Positions 5,762 through 13,838 of a DNA stretch of 19,739 nucleotides are shown in pieces. Origin of the DNA: DAOUFU01 sp034429275 (GTDB taxonomy: Bacteria; Chloroflexota; Anaerolineae; Aggregatilineales; Aggregatilineaceae); the NCBI GenBank assembly GCA_034429275.1, contig DAOUFU010000103.1:1-19739 (forward strand), written 5' to 3'. Each line of letters opens with the position of its first letter. Within the stretch, counting starts at the first letter, position 1. The notes below the pieces were generated by a model. The model was given only the letters and a program-made list of their open reading frames with translations. It was not told where the DNA came from and ran no database searches. The position numbers were made by a program, and so were the translations under genes.

Positions 5762-7876
5762 TTACGGGCGAGTCTTGCCCGTCATGTCTGCGCCGAGGTC
5801 GGCCAGCGTGTCGTAGAGCACCTGGGCGACATAGCGCCCGTTGTGCGCATAGGCGCCGGGGTCCTTGGCCACATACTGGTAGTTGTAGGCAGCGCGCAGC
5901 AGGCGCGGAGTCCAGCTCGCGTAGCCGCCCTCACCCTCGTCAACCGCGCCGTTGGCATTGGCATCGGCGAAGAAGTACGGATAGGCGTGAGCGTCGTAGA
6001 CGATCGGCGCGCCGACTGTATCAGCCGCGTAGGCCTGAATCGCTGCATACAGCTCTTCTTCGAGCGTGGCAATCTCACCGGCGACACCCTCGGCAGCGGC
6101 GTCACCGTCCCAGTCGCCCGCCATCATGCGGATCGCGGACGGCTCGACCGGCCCGTGACAGTTGGAGCACAGCGTCTCGTTCACGCTCATCAGGTGCGGA
6201 TCGTGGCAGGCCACGCAGGTATCGGCCATGTTGGGCACATGCACGAAGCGCCCCGCGTATTCCTTCTCCGCGTACTGGTAGATGCCCTGGGCTTCGCTGC
6301 CGAACAGAGTTGCACCGGCGGCGAAGTAGTGGATGTTGATGAAGCGCAGGTTTTCGCTGACCTCATCGTCGCCCACGCCCGCGCTGGCGATGGCCCGGTC
6401 GACGGCGACTGTCGAAGACCGGCCCTGGTGGCAGTTCAGGCACAGGTTGGCCGCGATGCCTTCACCAAAGCTGAGTTCTGCGCCGGAGGGGAAGACCACC
6501 GTATCCGACGGATAGAGCGCGAACTCGGCAGCGGGGTTGTGGCAGGTGGTGCATTCGAGCGCAGTGGATGGCTCGGTGGCGATGTTCACCCCGTTGTGCA
6601 GGAAGAAGGGCAGGCCCTCGGAGGTATGGCACTTCGCGCAGGTGCCGGGCACTTCCGCCGGGTCTTCGGCATCCCAGTGGCGGAAGGCTTCTGCCGTGCC
6701 GTCGAAGTGACCGGCGGAGTTACGCTGAGCGTTGGTGATGTCCACCGGCGTCGCCAACGCCTCGTTCAGTGACGCGATCGAATCGTACATCAACTGCACG
6801 TGGTAGCGTGCATTGTGAGCGAACGCGCCGGGGTCTTTCTCGTACATCTGGAAGTTATAGGCGGCCTGGAGCAGGCGCGGAGTGAAGGCAACATAGCGGT
6901 TGGGGAACGCTGCCTCGCCCTCGGTGAGCTGGCCATCCGCATCCGTATCGATGAAGAAGTATGGATAGGCGTGCACATCGTAGACGATGGGCGTGCCGAC
7001 CACCTCGCTGGCATAAGCCTGGATGGCGCTGTAGAGCAGTTCCTGCAGACCTTCCAGCTCGGCGTAGGTGCTCTCGGTGGTGTCGCCGTCGCCATCATAG
7101 TCCTTGAGCGAGCCGGGCATCCGGACCGCCTTGAGGTCTTCGGCGCTGGTAACACCGGTGTGGCAGGTGGCGCAGGTCTCGACCTCGATTTCGAGCGTAT
7201 GCGGGTTGTGGCAGTCGGTGCACGAGTCCAGGCCCGCCGCGTGCTCGAACTTGGTCTGGTAGGCTTTGCCTTCGTACTGGAAGCCGCCGCCGACTTCGGA
7301 ACCATAGAGGCTGGCCGCCGCGGCGAAGTAGTGGATGTTGATGAAGCCAAGCTGATCGCTGGATTCATCCAACCCCAGGCCCAGGCTCTCAACCGCCTGC
7401 GTGACAGACGCACCGGCAGCGCGGCCCTGGTGGCATTCCATGCAGCGCGCCGAAGGACCGGCTCCGGTGATCTCGACGCCGGAGGGGAAGACCACCGTAT
7501 CCTTGACCGCCGCCACCGGGTTGTGGCAGGCCGTGCACGACACGACGGTGTTCACCGGGGCGGGTTGATCGACCTCGCCTGCCGTCGAGCCATCCGCGCC
7601 CAGGAAGTCAAGATACCCGACCTCACTGTGGCACTTGGCGCATTCCACCGGCACTTCCTGCGGGTCTTCGCTGTCCCAGTGGCGGAAGGCCTCGGCCTCG
7701 GCATTGGCATGGGCAGAGGCGGCCCAGGCATCGACGATCCACTGCGGGCAAGGGCCTTCACATTCCTCGCCGCCCTGGGCCTGAGCGACTTCCGGCGCGC
7801 TCGTGCTGCCGAAGAACAGCACCGCAGCGATGACCAGCACGGCAGCGCCGATCACAAAAAGAATTTTATGTGACAT
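5762..7876 (-). CDS. Exported decahaem c-type cytochrome made of two pentahaem repeats
   Basis: 704 residues with an N-terminal hydrophobic segment (7-24) that should export or anchor it outside the membrane. Ten CxxCH haem-binding motifs are present: His83, 118, 149, 223, 239 in the first half and 417, 446, 483, 558, 574 in the second. The halves (about 59-372 and 395-700) align block by block: AEAFRHWD, CAKCH, VVFPSG, CHQGR, FINIHYFAA, CHDPH or CHNPH, IVYDxHAYPYFF, TPRLLxAAYN. Each half also has an Asp-rich loop (DTDADGQLTEGE, DANANGAVDEGE) that may bind calcium. The ATG at 7876 has GGGGG upstream and overlaps the preceding gene by 11 bases; a longer upstream frame is only that gene read out of phase. 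Likely role: extracytoplasmic electron transfer; donor and acceptor unknown. Confidence 0.88.
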   Translation of the reverse strand: MSHKILFVIGAAVLVIAAVLFFGSTSAPEVAQAQGGEECEGPCPQWIVDAWAASAHANAEAEAFRHWDSEDPQEVPVECAKCHSEVGYLDFLGADGSTAGEVDQPAPVNTVVSCTACHNPVAAVKDTVVFPSGVEITGAGPSARCMECHQGRAAGASVTQAVESLGLGLDESSDQLGFINIHYFAAAASLYGSEVGGGFQYEGKAYQTKFEHAAGLDSCTDCHNPHTLEIEVETCATCHTGVTSAEDLKAVRMPGSLKDYDGDGDTTESTYAELEGLQELLYSAIQAYASEVVGTPIVYDVHAYPYFFIDTDADGQLTEGEAAFPNRYVAFTPRLLQAAYNFQMYEKDPGAFAHNARYHVQLMYDSIASLNEALATPVDITNAQRNSAGHFDGTAEAFRHWDAEDPAEVPGTCAKCHTSEGLPFFLHNGVNIATEPSTALECTTCHNPAAEFALYPSDTVVFPSGAELSFGEGIAANLCLNCHQGRSSTVAVDRAIASAGVGDDEVSENLRFINIHYFAAGATLFGSEAQGIYQYAEKEYAGRFVHVPNMADTCVACHDPHLMSVNETLCSNCHGPVEPSAIRMMAGDWDGDAAAEGVAGEIATLEEELYAAIQAYAADTVGAPIVYDAHAYPYFFADANANGAVDEGEGGYASWTPRLLRAAYNYQYVAKDPGAYAHNGRYVAQVLYDTLADLGADMTGKTRP

Positions 7877-8873
7877 AGTACCCCCTTTGAACAACAGGAT
7901 AGGGTAAGAACTGCACGAGGCCGGCGGCCTGGTGGAGGGCCGCCCGCCAGACAAAAAATGAGAGACTGCCACCCAGGGGATAGCACTCTCTCGTGTCCAA
8001 CAAAGGGAAATAGACGGGGGCGAGCACAGTTGCGCCCGCAGCCGAATCACCGGCGAGCACGTCGCCAGGCGGACCGCGCCGCTGCGTGCCAAAGATGATC
8101 TCATAGGGCAGGCCGAGATGCGGCGTTTCGATCACCGTCCAGGCTTCCGCCGCGACGCGCACCGGGATCACGCCCGTCTCCGGCATCCCGGAGACAGGCA
8201 GCAAGTGTGGAACCTGCTGAAGGGCGGCCAGGGCCTGCCCGCCGAGCGGGCAGACGGTCACAGCAGTCCACTGTTCCGGCGCGGCGCGATGTTCCAGATC
8301 GCGCACGGCGGCTTCGAGATCCGCCAGCAGGACTGCCAGCGTCGCCGGATCACCCGGCACGGCTGCCGAATCGATGCGCATGGAGTGCGCGCCTGCCGGG
8401 TACGCCGCGTTCGACGAATGCGGCACACTCGCCAGCATGACGAAGGAGTCGATCACGGCACCGGCACGGGCCTGCTGGCCCGGCGGCAGGCTGAGCAGCC
8501 GCCAGCCCAGGTCGAGCAGGCGCGGGTCACTGGCGATGACGGGTGCGCGGGTGCGCGATGCGGAACCGGCGGGAGAAATGACGGGTAGGAACGCAGTCCG
8601 GGCAGATGTTTCGGGCTGCCGGGTGGCTACCGCGAGCCAATCGGCTGACGGGCGCGCGGCCTGCGCGACGGGCACAGGCTCCGACCCTGCGGAGAGATCG
8701 CTGTGGCAGGTGAGGCAGGCGCTGTTGAGGTGAGCGACGGCAAGGGCCAGGCGCGCAGAATCTGGGGCCGGGCGATGGCGGGGTGCACGGTCGGCGCGCA
8801 CCAGCGTAAGCACGGCCAGCAGGACGAGAATCGTCCCGATCAGGAATGCGCAGCAGTGGGGCCGTCGGAGCAT
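7866..8873 (-). CDS. Membrane-anchored monohaem cytochrome-like protein
   Basis: 335 residues. A positively charged start (MLRRPH) and one hydrophobic helix (about 8-26) put the rest outside the membrane. A single c-type haem motif, CLTCH (Cys53, Cys56, His57), follows the helix. The remainder shows no domain I recognise. It ends with TAA inside the start region of the decahaem gene (11-base overlap), so the two are probably translationally coupled and work together, this protein perhaps as membrane electron donor or partner (inference). The ATG at 8873 was taken; an in-frame TTG at 8891 would add six residues and neither has a strong ribosome-binding site. Confidence 0.78.
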   Translation of the reverse strand: MLRRPHCCAFLIGTILVLLAVLTLVRADRAPRHRPAPDSARLALAVAHLNSACLTCHSDLSAGSEPVPVAQAARPSADWLAVATRQPETSARTAFLPVISPAGSASRTRAPVIASDPRLLDLGWRLLSLPPGQQARAGAVIDSFVMLASVPHSSNAAYPAGAHSMRIDSAAVPGDPATLAVLLADLEAAVRDLEHRAAPEQWTAVTVCPLGGQALAALQQVPHLLPVSGMPETGVIPVRVAAEAWTVIETPHLGLPYEIIFGTQRRGPPGDVLAGDSAAGATVLAPVYFPLLDTRECYPLGGSLSFFVWRAALHQAAGLVQFLPYPVVQRGYYVT

Positions 8874-8924
8874 CAAGGGTCTGCGTCTCAAGAAAACCGT
8901 GAGCGTATTCGAGCTACCTTAATC

Positions 8925-8954
8925 ATTCTACCGGACAACCTCAAGATATGTCAA
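8925..8954 (-). promoter_or_regulatory. Promoter of the cytochrome operon
   Basis: On the minus strand TTGACA (8949-8954) and TAGAAT (8925-8930) are spaced by 18 bases, about 50 bases upstream of the monohaem gene. A 7-bp inverted repeat GCACCAC/GTGGTGC (8984-9005) lies 30 bases upstream of the -35 and could be an operator. The stretch 9006-9235 further upstream shows no gene, only short GC-rich inverted repeats. Confidence 0.7.
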
Positions 8955-9235
8955 TTTGTGTTGATGGTTTGTTTTTGGCGGCAGCACCACAAAAAAGGGT
9001 GGTGCACGGTTGTCAGCGCTCATCCCCCGATTCTGTCTGTCTCTGGGAGACGAGGCGACCGACCGGTTTTCCTTCGCCGTAGGGGAGAGGGAACCGGCGT
9101 AAGCCGGCAGGGTGAGGACTCAATGGCACGCTACCACGCTGTTCGATGAGCCTGCCCCCTGGCGTTCTTCCAGATATTTACAGCTTAGCACAGATTCAGG
9201 GTGCGGCGGTAGCGGCCCGTTGGTTCAGCCGGATG

Positions 9236-9500
9236 CATGAGCATCCGCGGATGCTTATGCACGTTGAGAAAATAACCGGCTGTGGTGCCCCGCGAGAGTC
9301 CGGCCTCACCCCCGCGCGGCCAAAACCGGGCCGCTTCGCCCCCTCTCCGAAAATTTTCGGAGAGGGGGCAGCCCACGCGCCTCTCATGAGGCGCGCAGGT
9401 CGGGGGTGAGGCCAGTCGTTCGCCCTCTCACATCCGATCAATTTGCCAAAGTACTTGAGCATCCGCGGAGGCAGGGCGTGAACTCAACTGAAATACACCC
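9236..9500. repeat. Interspersed palindromic repeat, full copy
   Basis: The inner core (9302-9413) is bounded by inverted ends GGCCTCACC/GGTGAGGCC. It contains a 32-base perfect palindrome at 9338-9369, centred on GAAAATTTTC and flanked by CCCCCTCTCC/GGAGAGGGGG. Outside the core are a GCATCCGCGGATGC palindrome (9250-9263), GGACTCTCGCGGGG in reverse, and on the right GAGAGGGCGAACGACT, GATCGG, GGCAAATTGATC and CTCAACTGAAATACACCC. Read in reverse, this right-hand part matches the copy at 19587-19739 almost base for base. No coding capacity is evident. Confidence 0.8.
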
Positions 9501-9523
9501 GCAGCGGGATTGGCGGGATGGGG

Positions 9524-11623
9524 TCAGGGATAGGCGGGCAGGTAGTAGAGCAGCAGCCCCTTGCCGGGCGGCAGGCGCTGATCGGTGGTGTGGAAAGGGC
9601 GCGCGCCAAAAAAAGCGACCAGAAGCTGCTGGGTGCGGAAGTCGTCGGGCAGGACGAAGAAGGCATGATCGACCGAACGGGGCAGGTCTACCAACACCTG
9701 GCCTGTCAATGTGCCGCCCGGCCAGGTGCGCACGATCAGCCCATCGGCCATGAAGGTGGCGAAGCGCTGCGCGTCGGCTTCGGGCAGCAAGCCGTCCCCC
9801 ACCAGGTGAACATAGGTGCCCGGCGGAAAGTGCCGGGCGCGCAGCAGCGCGTCCTCAGTATCGGCGCGGGCGAAGGCGCGCGCTTCCTGCTCGAACAGCG
9901 GCAGGTGATCGGTGAAGTAGAAGATCGCCTGCCCGGCGCAGATGCCCGCCGCGACCGCGATCAGGGCGATGCCGCGCAGACGCGACACGCTCAGGTGCGC
10001 GCCCACACGCACCCCCTGGCGCGGCGGCCAGATCAGGTCCGGCGTGTAACGCAGGCCGAGCGCAATCAGCAGCGCGACCGCCGGGAAGGTGGTCACAAAG
10101 CGGGCGGAGACGGCGCTTTCGACCAGGGTGGCATTGCCGAGCGCGTTGGCGATGATCCAGCCGGCGGGCAGCACGCCCGGCGACCACCAGCGCCAGGCGG
10201 CGATCAGTGCGCCGAGCAGGAACAGCGGCACCAGCGACTCAAGCACGAGCGGGTGTTTGCCCCCATAGTAGAGGTAGTAGTGCACCAGCGTATTTTCGGG
10301 CATGTGGATGTAGGCCATCAGCGCGTGGTGGAAGTGGCGCGCGCGGGCCAGCCAGTCGTCGCCTTCACGCTGGCGCTGCCAGTAGACCGAATCCAGGCGC
10401 GTTTTGTCGAGCCGGTCCATCAGCGGGAAATCCAGGCCGACCAGGGTGTAATAGACCGGCGCGGCGACCAGCACAAACGCCAGCGCCAGCAGGATCACCC
10501 CGCGCGCCGACGGACGCGGACGCCACAGCAGCATTCCCGCGCCGAGCCAGGCTGCTGCCAACAGCGGGAACAGCAGCCGCCCCCCCTCGTAAAAATATTG
10601 GGTCATGCCGAGCGCCACCCCGCCGAGCACATAATCGCGGCGGCGGCTGGTGTGCAGGGCGCGGGCGATCAGGCCGAGCGCCAGCGTGCCGAACAGCGGA
10701 TCGGCGATGTTGTTAAGCGCCAGGCGGCTGTAATGGATGTGCGGCGGGTAGCCGATCAACACCAGGGCGGCGATGGTGGCAGTCCGGCGATCGTAGAGGT
10801 AGCGCGCCAGCAGGTAGAGCGCGGGCACGGTCAGCCCGCCCAGCAGCACGCTGAACGCGCGCAGCCCGGCAAAACTCCGCCCGATCAGCGTCACCGCCCA
10901 GTCCTGGCCGTAGGAAAACAGGAAGGGGAAGGCGGCATTGGTCGGCATGGGCGCGAGGATTTTCACGTCGTCGAATGCCCAGAAGTAAGTGATGCCCATC
11001 AGAAAGTGGGATTCGTCGATCATCATGCGCACGGTGTGATCCAACCGCCAGCCGCGCACGAGCAGGGCGGCCAGCGTCAGCAGAATGACCAGGACGGCTT
11101 CGCGGCGGGCATCGGCGCTGAGGCGGGGGCGCGCGTGGGGCAGGGCGCGCAGGCGGAAACCGGTCAGGCCCAGCGCGACCAGGGCGATTCCCCCACACAG
11201 CAGGGCGAACTGGAGATGGTGTGACATGGGGACCAGGGCGCGCACGCCGATCCACTGGCCGTTGGTCTCCGCGACGACCGCCAGCAGCGCGGTTCCCGGC
11301 AGCAGCAGCCACCATCCGCGCGCAAACAGCCGGGTGAGGCGAGGCGGTCCCGGCTGGGGGAAATCCTGGCGGTGGTGAGCCAGCAGCAGCGCGAATCCGA
11401 GGGCCAGCGCGCCCGCCAGCGCTGCCAGCGGCGCAGTGACCGGGTAATAGGTTTCCGGGCCGTTGGTGGGTCGGTAATGGACGATGGCCTGGGCGTTGGG
11501 GCGGAACAGGTAGGCGGCCAGCGACAGGCTGACTACCGCAGCCAGCGTCAGCAGCGAGGTGAGCGCGCGCTCGCGGCGCTGGATGGCCCGTCCGAGCCGG
11601 AGGATGTGCGCGAACAGCTTCAT
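9524..11623 (-). CDS. GT-C fold membrane glycosyltransferase (GT39/ArnT-like)
   Basis: 699 residues with about 12 hydrophobic helices spread over the protein. After the helix at 175-192 comes MMIDESHFLMG, with Asp203-Glu204. This is the acidic pair of the first outer loop that GT-C enzymes (PMT/ArnT type) use to bind the metal or the lipid-linked sugar phosphate. The C-terminal 120 residues form a soluble outer domain. Family enzymes move a sugar from a polyprenyl-phosphate donor to protein, lipid or glycan outside the membrane; substrate cannot be told from sequence. The ATG at 11623 has GGAG 5 bases upstream. It is the last gene of an operon with the SGNH hydrolase (99-base gap) and the HEAT-repeat gene. 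A long reading frame on the opposite strand is a GC-rich shadow. Confidence 0.88.
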   Translation of the reverse strand: MKLFAHILRLGRAIQRRERALTSLLTLAAVVSLSLAAYLFRPNAQAIVHYRPTNGPETYYPVTAPLAALAGALALGFALLLAHHRQDFPQPGPPRLTRLFARGWWLLLPGTALLAVVAETNGQWIGVRALVPMSHHLQFALLCGGIALVALGLTGFRLRALPHARPRLSADARREAVLVILLTLAALLVRGWRLDHTVRMMIDESHFLMGITYFWAFDDVKILAPMPTNAAFPFLFSYGQDWAVTLIGRSFAGLRAFSVLLGGLTVPALYLLARYLYDRRTATIAALVLIGYPPHIHYSRLALNNIADPLFGTLALGLIARALHTSRRRDYVLGGVALGMTQYFYEGGRLLFPLLAAAWLGAGMLLWRPRPSARGVILLALAFVLVAAPVYYTLVGLDFPLMDRLDKTRLDSVYWQRQREGDDWLARARHFHHALMAYIHMPENTLVHYYLYYGGKHPLVLESLVPLFLLGALIAAWRWWSPGVLPAGWIIANALGNATLVESAVSARFVTTFPAVALLIALGLRYTPDLIWPPRQGVRVGAHLSVSRLRGIALIAVAAGICAGQAIFYFTDHLPLFEQEARAFARADTEDALLRARHFPPGTYVHLVGDGLLPEADAQRFATFMADGLIVRTWPGGTLTGQVLVDLPRSVDHAFFVLPDDFRTQQLLVAFFGARPFHTTDQRLPPGKGLLLYYLPAYP

Positions 11624-11722
11624 GAAGACTCCATCGCGCGCCAGGGATGAGAGCAGGACGCCGCCCGCCCCGATGATCGACCGATCAGGAATTCGCCCAT
11701 GAATGGTACAACCGTCGGCCCG

Positions 11723-13054
11723 CTATGAGCAAGCGGCGAGAGGATCGAGTGAGGACGCGGCACCCGGCTCGACTATGCCCTGGTCGATCAGCCAGTCCGC
11801 CAACAGTACGCCGAAGACACAGGTCCCGGTCCGGTTGAAGTGCCGGTCACGGGTGAAAAACAGGTCCTGGCCCGTGCGGTTGTGAAAGTCGATGAAGGCT
11901 TGAGTCGGGTCCAGTGCCGGGATACTCAGCTCGCCGAGCAGGGCCATCATCCGGTGCTGCGGGTACCACAGGTCCCATGCGCGGCCCGAATCGGCGAACA
12001 GGCTGGCATAGGGCCAGTGCTCTTGCTGTACGATCATGTGCGGCGGCACGATCACCGCCACCAGCCGGGCACCATCCGCCTCAACTGCGGCGCGGAAAGA
12101 TCGCAGCAGTTCGCCAGTGATCTGCCAGGACTGCTGCCATTTTTCGTCCGGCTCGCTGAAGATCACCTCCAGCGGCTGGGGGATGGCGGTGGGATGCGCG
12201 AGATCGGCGGGCTGAATAATCTTCGGGGATGATGCCGGAGAGTCATCGCCGTTCACCGCCGACCACACCGCGCGGGCGGCATCGCGCAGGGCGCGGTAGG
12301 TGAGCGAGTGCGCATTCAGCCACCCGATCGCCCGGCGCGGGTAGGGCGCATCCTCGTAAGAGCGCGTGGTATCGGTGCACTGCCAGGGATGCTCGACCAG
12401 CCGCCCCTGGTCATCGAGGGTGAAGTAGGGGCGCGACCTGGCCAGTTCTTCGGGCGAGATCCACAGCGCGATGCCGTTGTCGTACACGTCGTTCTGCACA
12501 TAGATCACCAGGATCACCACGTCCGGGTTCAGCGTGCGCCCATACGCCTGATAGAGCAGGAATTCGCGATCGGTGCCCAGGCCGGGAAAGCCGATATTGG
12601 CGACATCGTAAGACGGGCTGGCGCTCGTCAGCGCCCGCGACAGCCACGCCGACCACATCGCATCATCGGGGACTTCCCAGCCCGCCGCATACGAGTCGCC
12701 GATGATGAGCAGACGCTGCGAGTCATCGGGCGGCCTCGCGGCGATGTCATCACCGCGAAACCCCAGCTTGTTGAGCCGAATCTCGACCTCGAACTCGGCA
12801 TCGCCGCCGAAGGCGTTGGAATGGATGAAACGGTCGTAGGGTGGGCGCAGTTCCCCGGCACGGCAGGAAACAGCGCGGACCTGGGCGTCGCTCAGCGTGG
12901 GCAGCAGGCCCAGCCTGTGAGCGGCCACCTCGGCCAGAAGCAGCGCGACCAGCACTCCGAATCCCCCCAGCAGCAGCTTGTGGGGCCAGCGCAAGGATTG
13001 CCGCGAAGGAACAGGGGACGACGGGGCTGCTTCCGGGTGAGGGGGATTGCTCAT
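11723..13054 (-). CDS. Membrane-anchored SGNH/GDSL hydrolase-like protein
   Basis: 443 residues. A short Pro-rich start is followed by one membrane helix (about 26-43), putting the rest outside the cell membrane. SGNH motifs seen: LLIIGDSYAAG with nucleophile Ser121, IGFPGLG with Gly157-159, YVQNDVYDNG with Asn188, and DRHFNRTG near the end with Asp403 and His405 as the likely catalytic pair. Family members are esterases or acyltransferases, often acting on cell-surface polysaccharide. The ATG at 13054 overlaps the stop of the upstream gene as ATGA, which fixes the start and points to translational coupling. The downstream GT-C glycosyltransferase fits a role in modifying an exported glycan (inference). 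Confidence 0.85.
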   Translation of the reverse strand: MSNPPHPEAAPSSPVPSRQSLRWPHKLLLGGFGVLVALLLAEVAAHRLGLLPTLSDAQVRAVSCRAGELRPPYDRFIHSNAFGGDAEFEVEIRLNKLGFRGDDIAARPPDDSQRLLIIGDSYAAGWEVPDDAMWSAWLSRALTSASPSYDVANIGFPGLGTDREFLLYQAYGRTLNPDVVILVIYVQNDVYDNGIALWISPEELARSRPYFTLDDQGRLVEHPWQCTDTTRSYEDAPYPRRAIGWLNAHSLTYRALRDAARAVWSAVNGDDSPASSPKIIQPADLAHPTAIPQPLEVIFSEPDEKWQQSWQITGELLRSFRAAVEADGARLVAVIVPPHMIVQQEHWPYASLFADSGRAWDLWYPQHRMMALLGELSIPALDPTQAFIDFHNRTGQDLFFTRDRHFNRTGTCVFGVLLADWLIDQGIVEPGAASSLDPLAACS

Positions 13055-13443
13055 GGCCGGTGCTCGCCCTGTGCGCCGCCCGATGCGCACGACTCGCGCC
13101 AGGCGGCCAGCACCTCGCGCGCGCTGCTGATGTTCAGCCGCTCAAGGGCCGATTCGGCGGCCCAGCGCACGACCGGCTCGGAATCGTGCAGGGCGAGCGC
13201 CAGCCCCGGCACGACCTGTGCCGCTGCGCGCGCCCTGGGGTCGGTGCCGATGCGGTCCCAGGCGCGCACGACACGCCAGCGCACGTTACCGCGTGGGTCG
13301 CCGGTATAAGTGGCGAGCAGGCGATCGATGGCGGCGGGGTGGCCGATCTTTCCGAGCGCTTCGGCGGCGGTGATGCGCACGATGGCGTCTTCGCTGTCGA
13401 GGGCGCGGATCAGCGCGGGGATGGCGTTAGGGTCGAGCGGCAT
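13051..13443 (-). CDS. Small HEAT-repeat protein
   Basis: 130 residues made of about three to four HEAT/PBS-lyase-type helical repeats: AIPALIRALDSEDAIVRITAAEALGKIG, then DRLLATYTGDPRGNVRWRVVRAWDRIG, then ALALHDSEPVVRWAAESALERL. Such repeats bind proteins and have no reaction of their own. No signal peptide is present, so it is probably cytoplasmic. The ATG at 13443 was chosen because GGAG lies 8 bases upstream and the first repeat begins right after it; an ATG at 13539 would add an unrelated Arg-rich stretch and reach into the repeat region. Its stop overlaps the SGNH start (ATGA). The partner may be a neighbour in the operon. Confidence 0.82.
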   Translation of the reverse strand: MPLDPNAIPALIRALDSEDAIVRITAAEALGKIGHPAAIDRLLATYTGDPRGNVRWRVVRAWDRIGTDPRARAAAQVVPGLALALHDSEPVVRWAAESALERLNISSAREVLAAWRESCASGGAQGEHRP

Positions 13444-13512
13444 AAGCGAGACTCCGAAACCGGCTGCAGGGTGCACAGCGTTGGTTATAACGCGCCGCCG
13501 CGGAAAACGCAC

Positions 13513-13798
13513 ATGGTAAGGGCGGGGTAATTGCATCAAAACACGTCACCCGCGCGAGTCCGGCCTCACCCCCACCTTCGCCGCGCCCTGCGTGCGCGCC
13601 CGCAGCGCGCGTTGTCGGTTGCCCCCTCTCCGAAAATTTTCGGAGAGGGGGCGGCACGGCCCGGTTTTGGCCGCGCGAGGGTGAGGCCAGCCATTCGCCT
13701 CTCATACCCGATCGCAGGGCCAACGGGCATCAGGGGCAGACGATGCGCGTCAACTGAAACAGCCCTTTTGATGCGATTGCCCTGATGGTAAGGGCGGG
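13513..13798. repeat. MITE-like interspersed repeat with inverted ends and flanking direct repeats
   Basis: ATGGTAAGGGCGGG occurs at 13513-13526 and again at 13785-13798 in the same orientation. Just inside are inverted ends AATTGCATCAAAA and TTTTGATGCGATT (12 of 13 matching). The inner core (13562-13688) again has GGCCTCACC/GGTGAGGCC ends and the same 32-base perfect palindrome (13621-13652). The arrangement suggests a non-autonomous mobile element, with the 14-base direct repeats as a possible target duplication. It separates the HEAT operon from the phage genes. The remaining gap to 13838 holds a GGGCGGG/CCCGCCC hairpin and no gene. Confidence 0.7.
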
Positions 13799-13838
13799 CG
13801 GTGCAAACCCGCCCCTACACGATCCTAAGGGCTGGCAC

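Noticed and set aside
6800..7873. Long plus-strand frames across the cytochrome gene (also 5843-6772)
   Set aside because: The minus strand carries ten CxxCH motifs in a duplicated pattern; the plus-strand frames are shadows.
7877..8104. Extended N-terminus of the decahaem cytochrome
   Set aside because: These codons are the monohaem gene read out of phase; the ATG at 7876 begins a proper export signal.
9518..11224. 568-codon plus-strand reading frame
   Set aside because: It lies opposite the GT-C glycosyltransferase. Its translation is Gln/Arg/Gly/His-rich with no domain, as expected for a GC-rich antisense frame.
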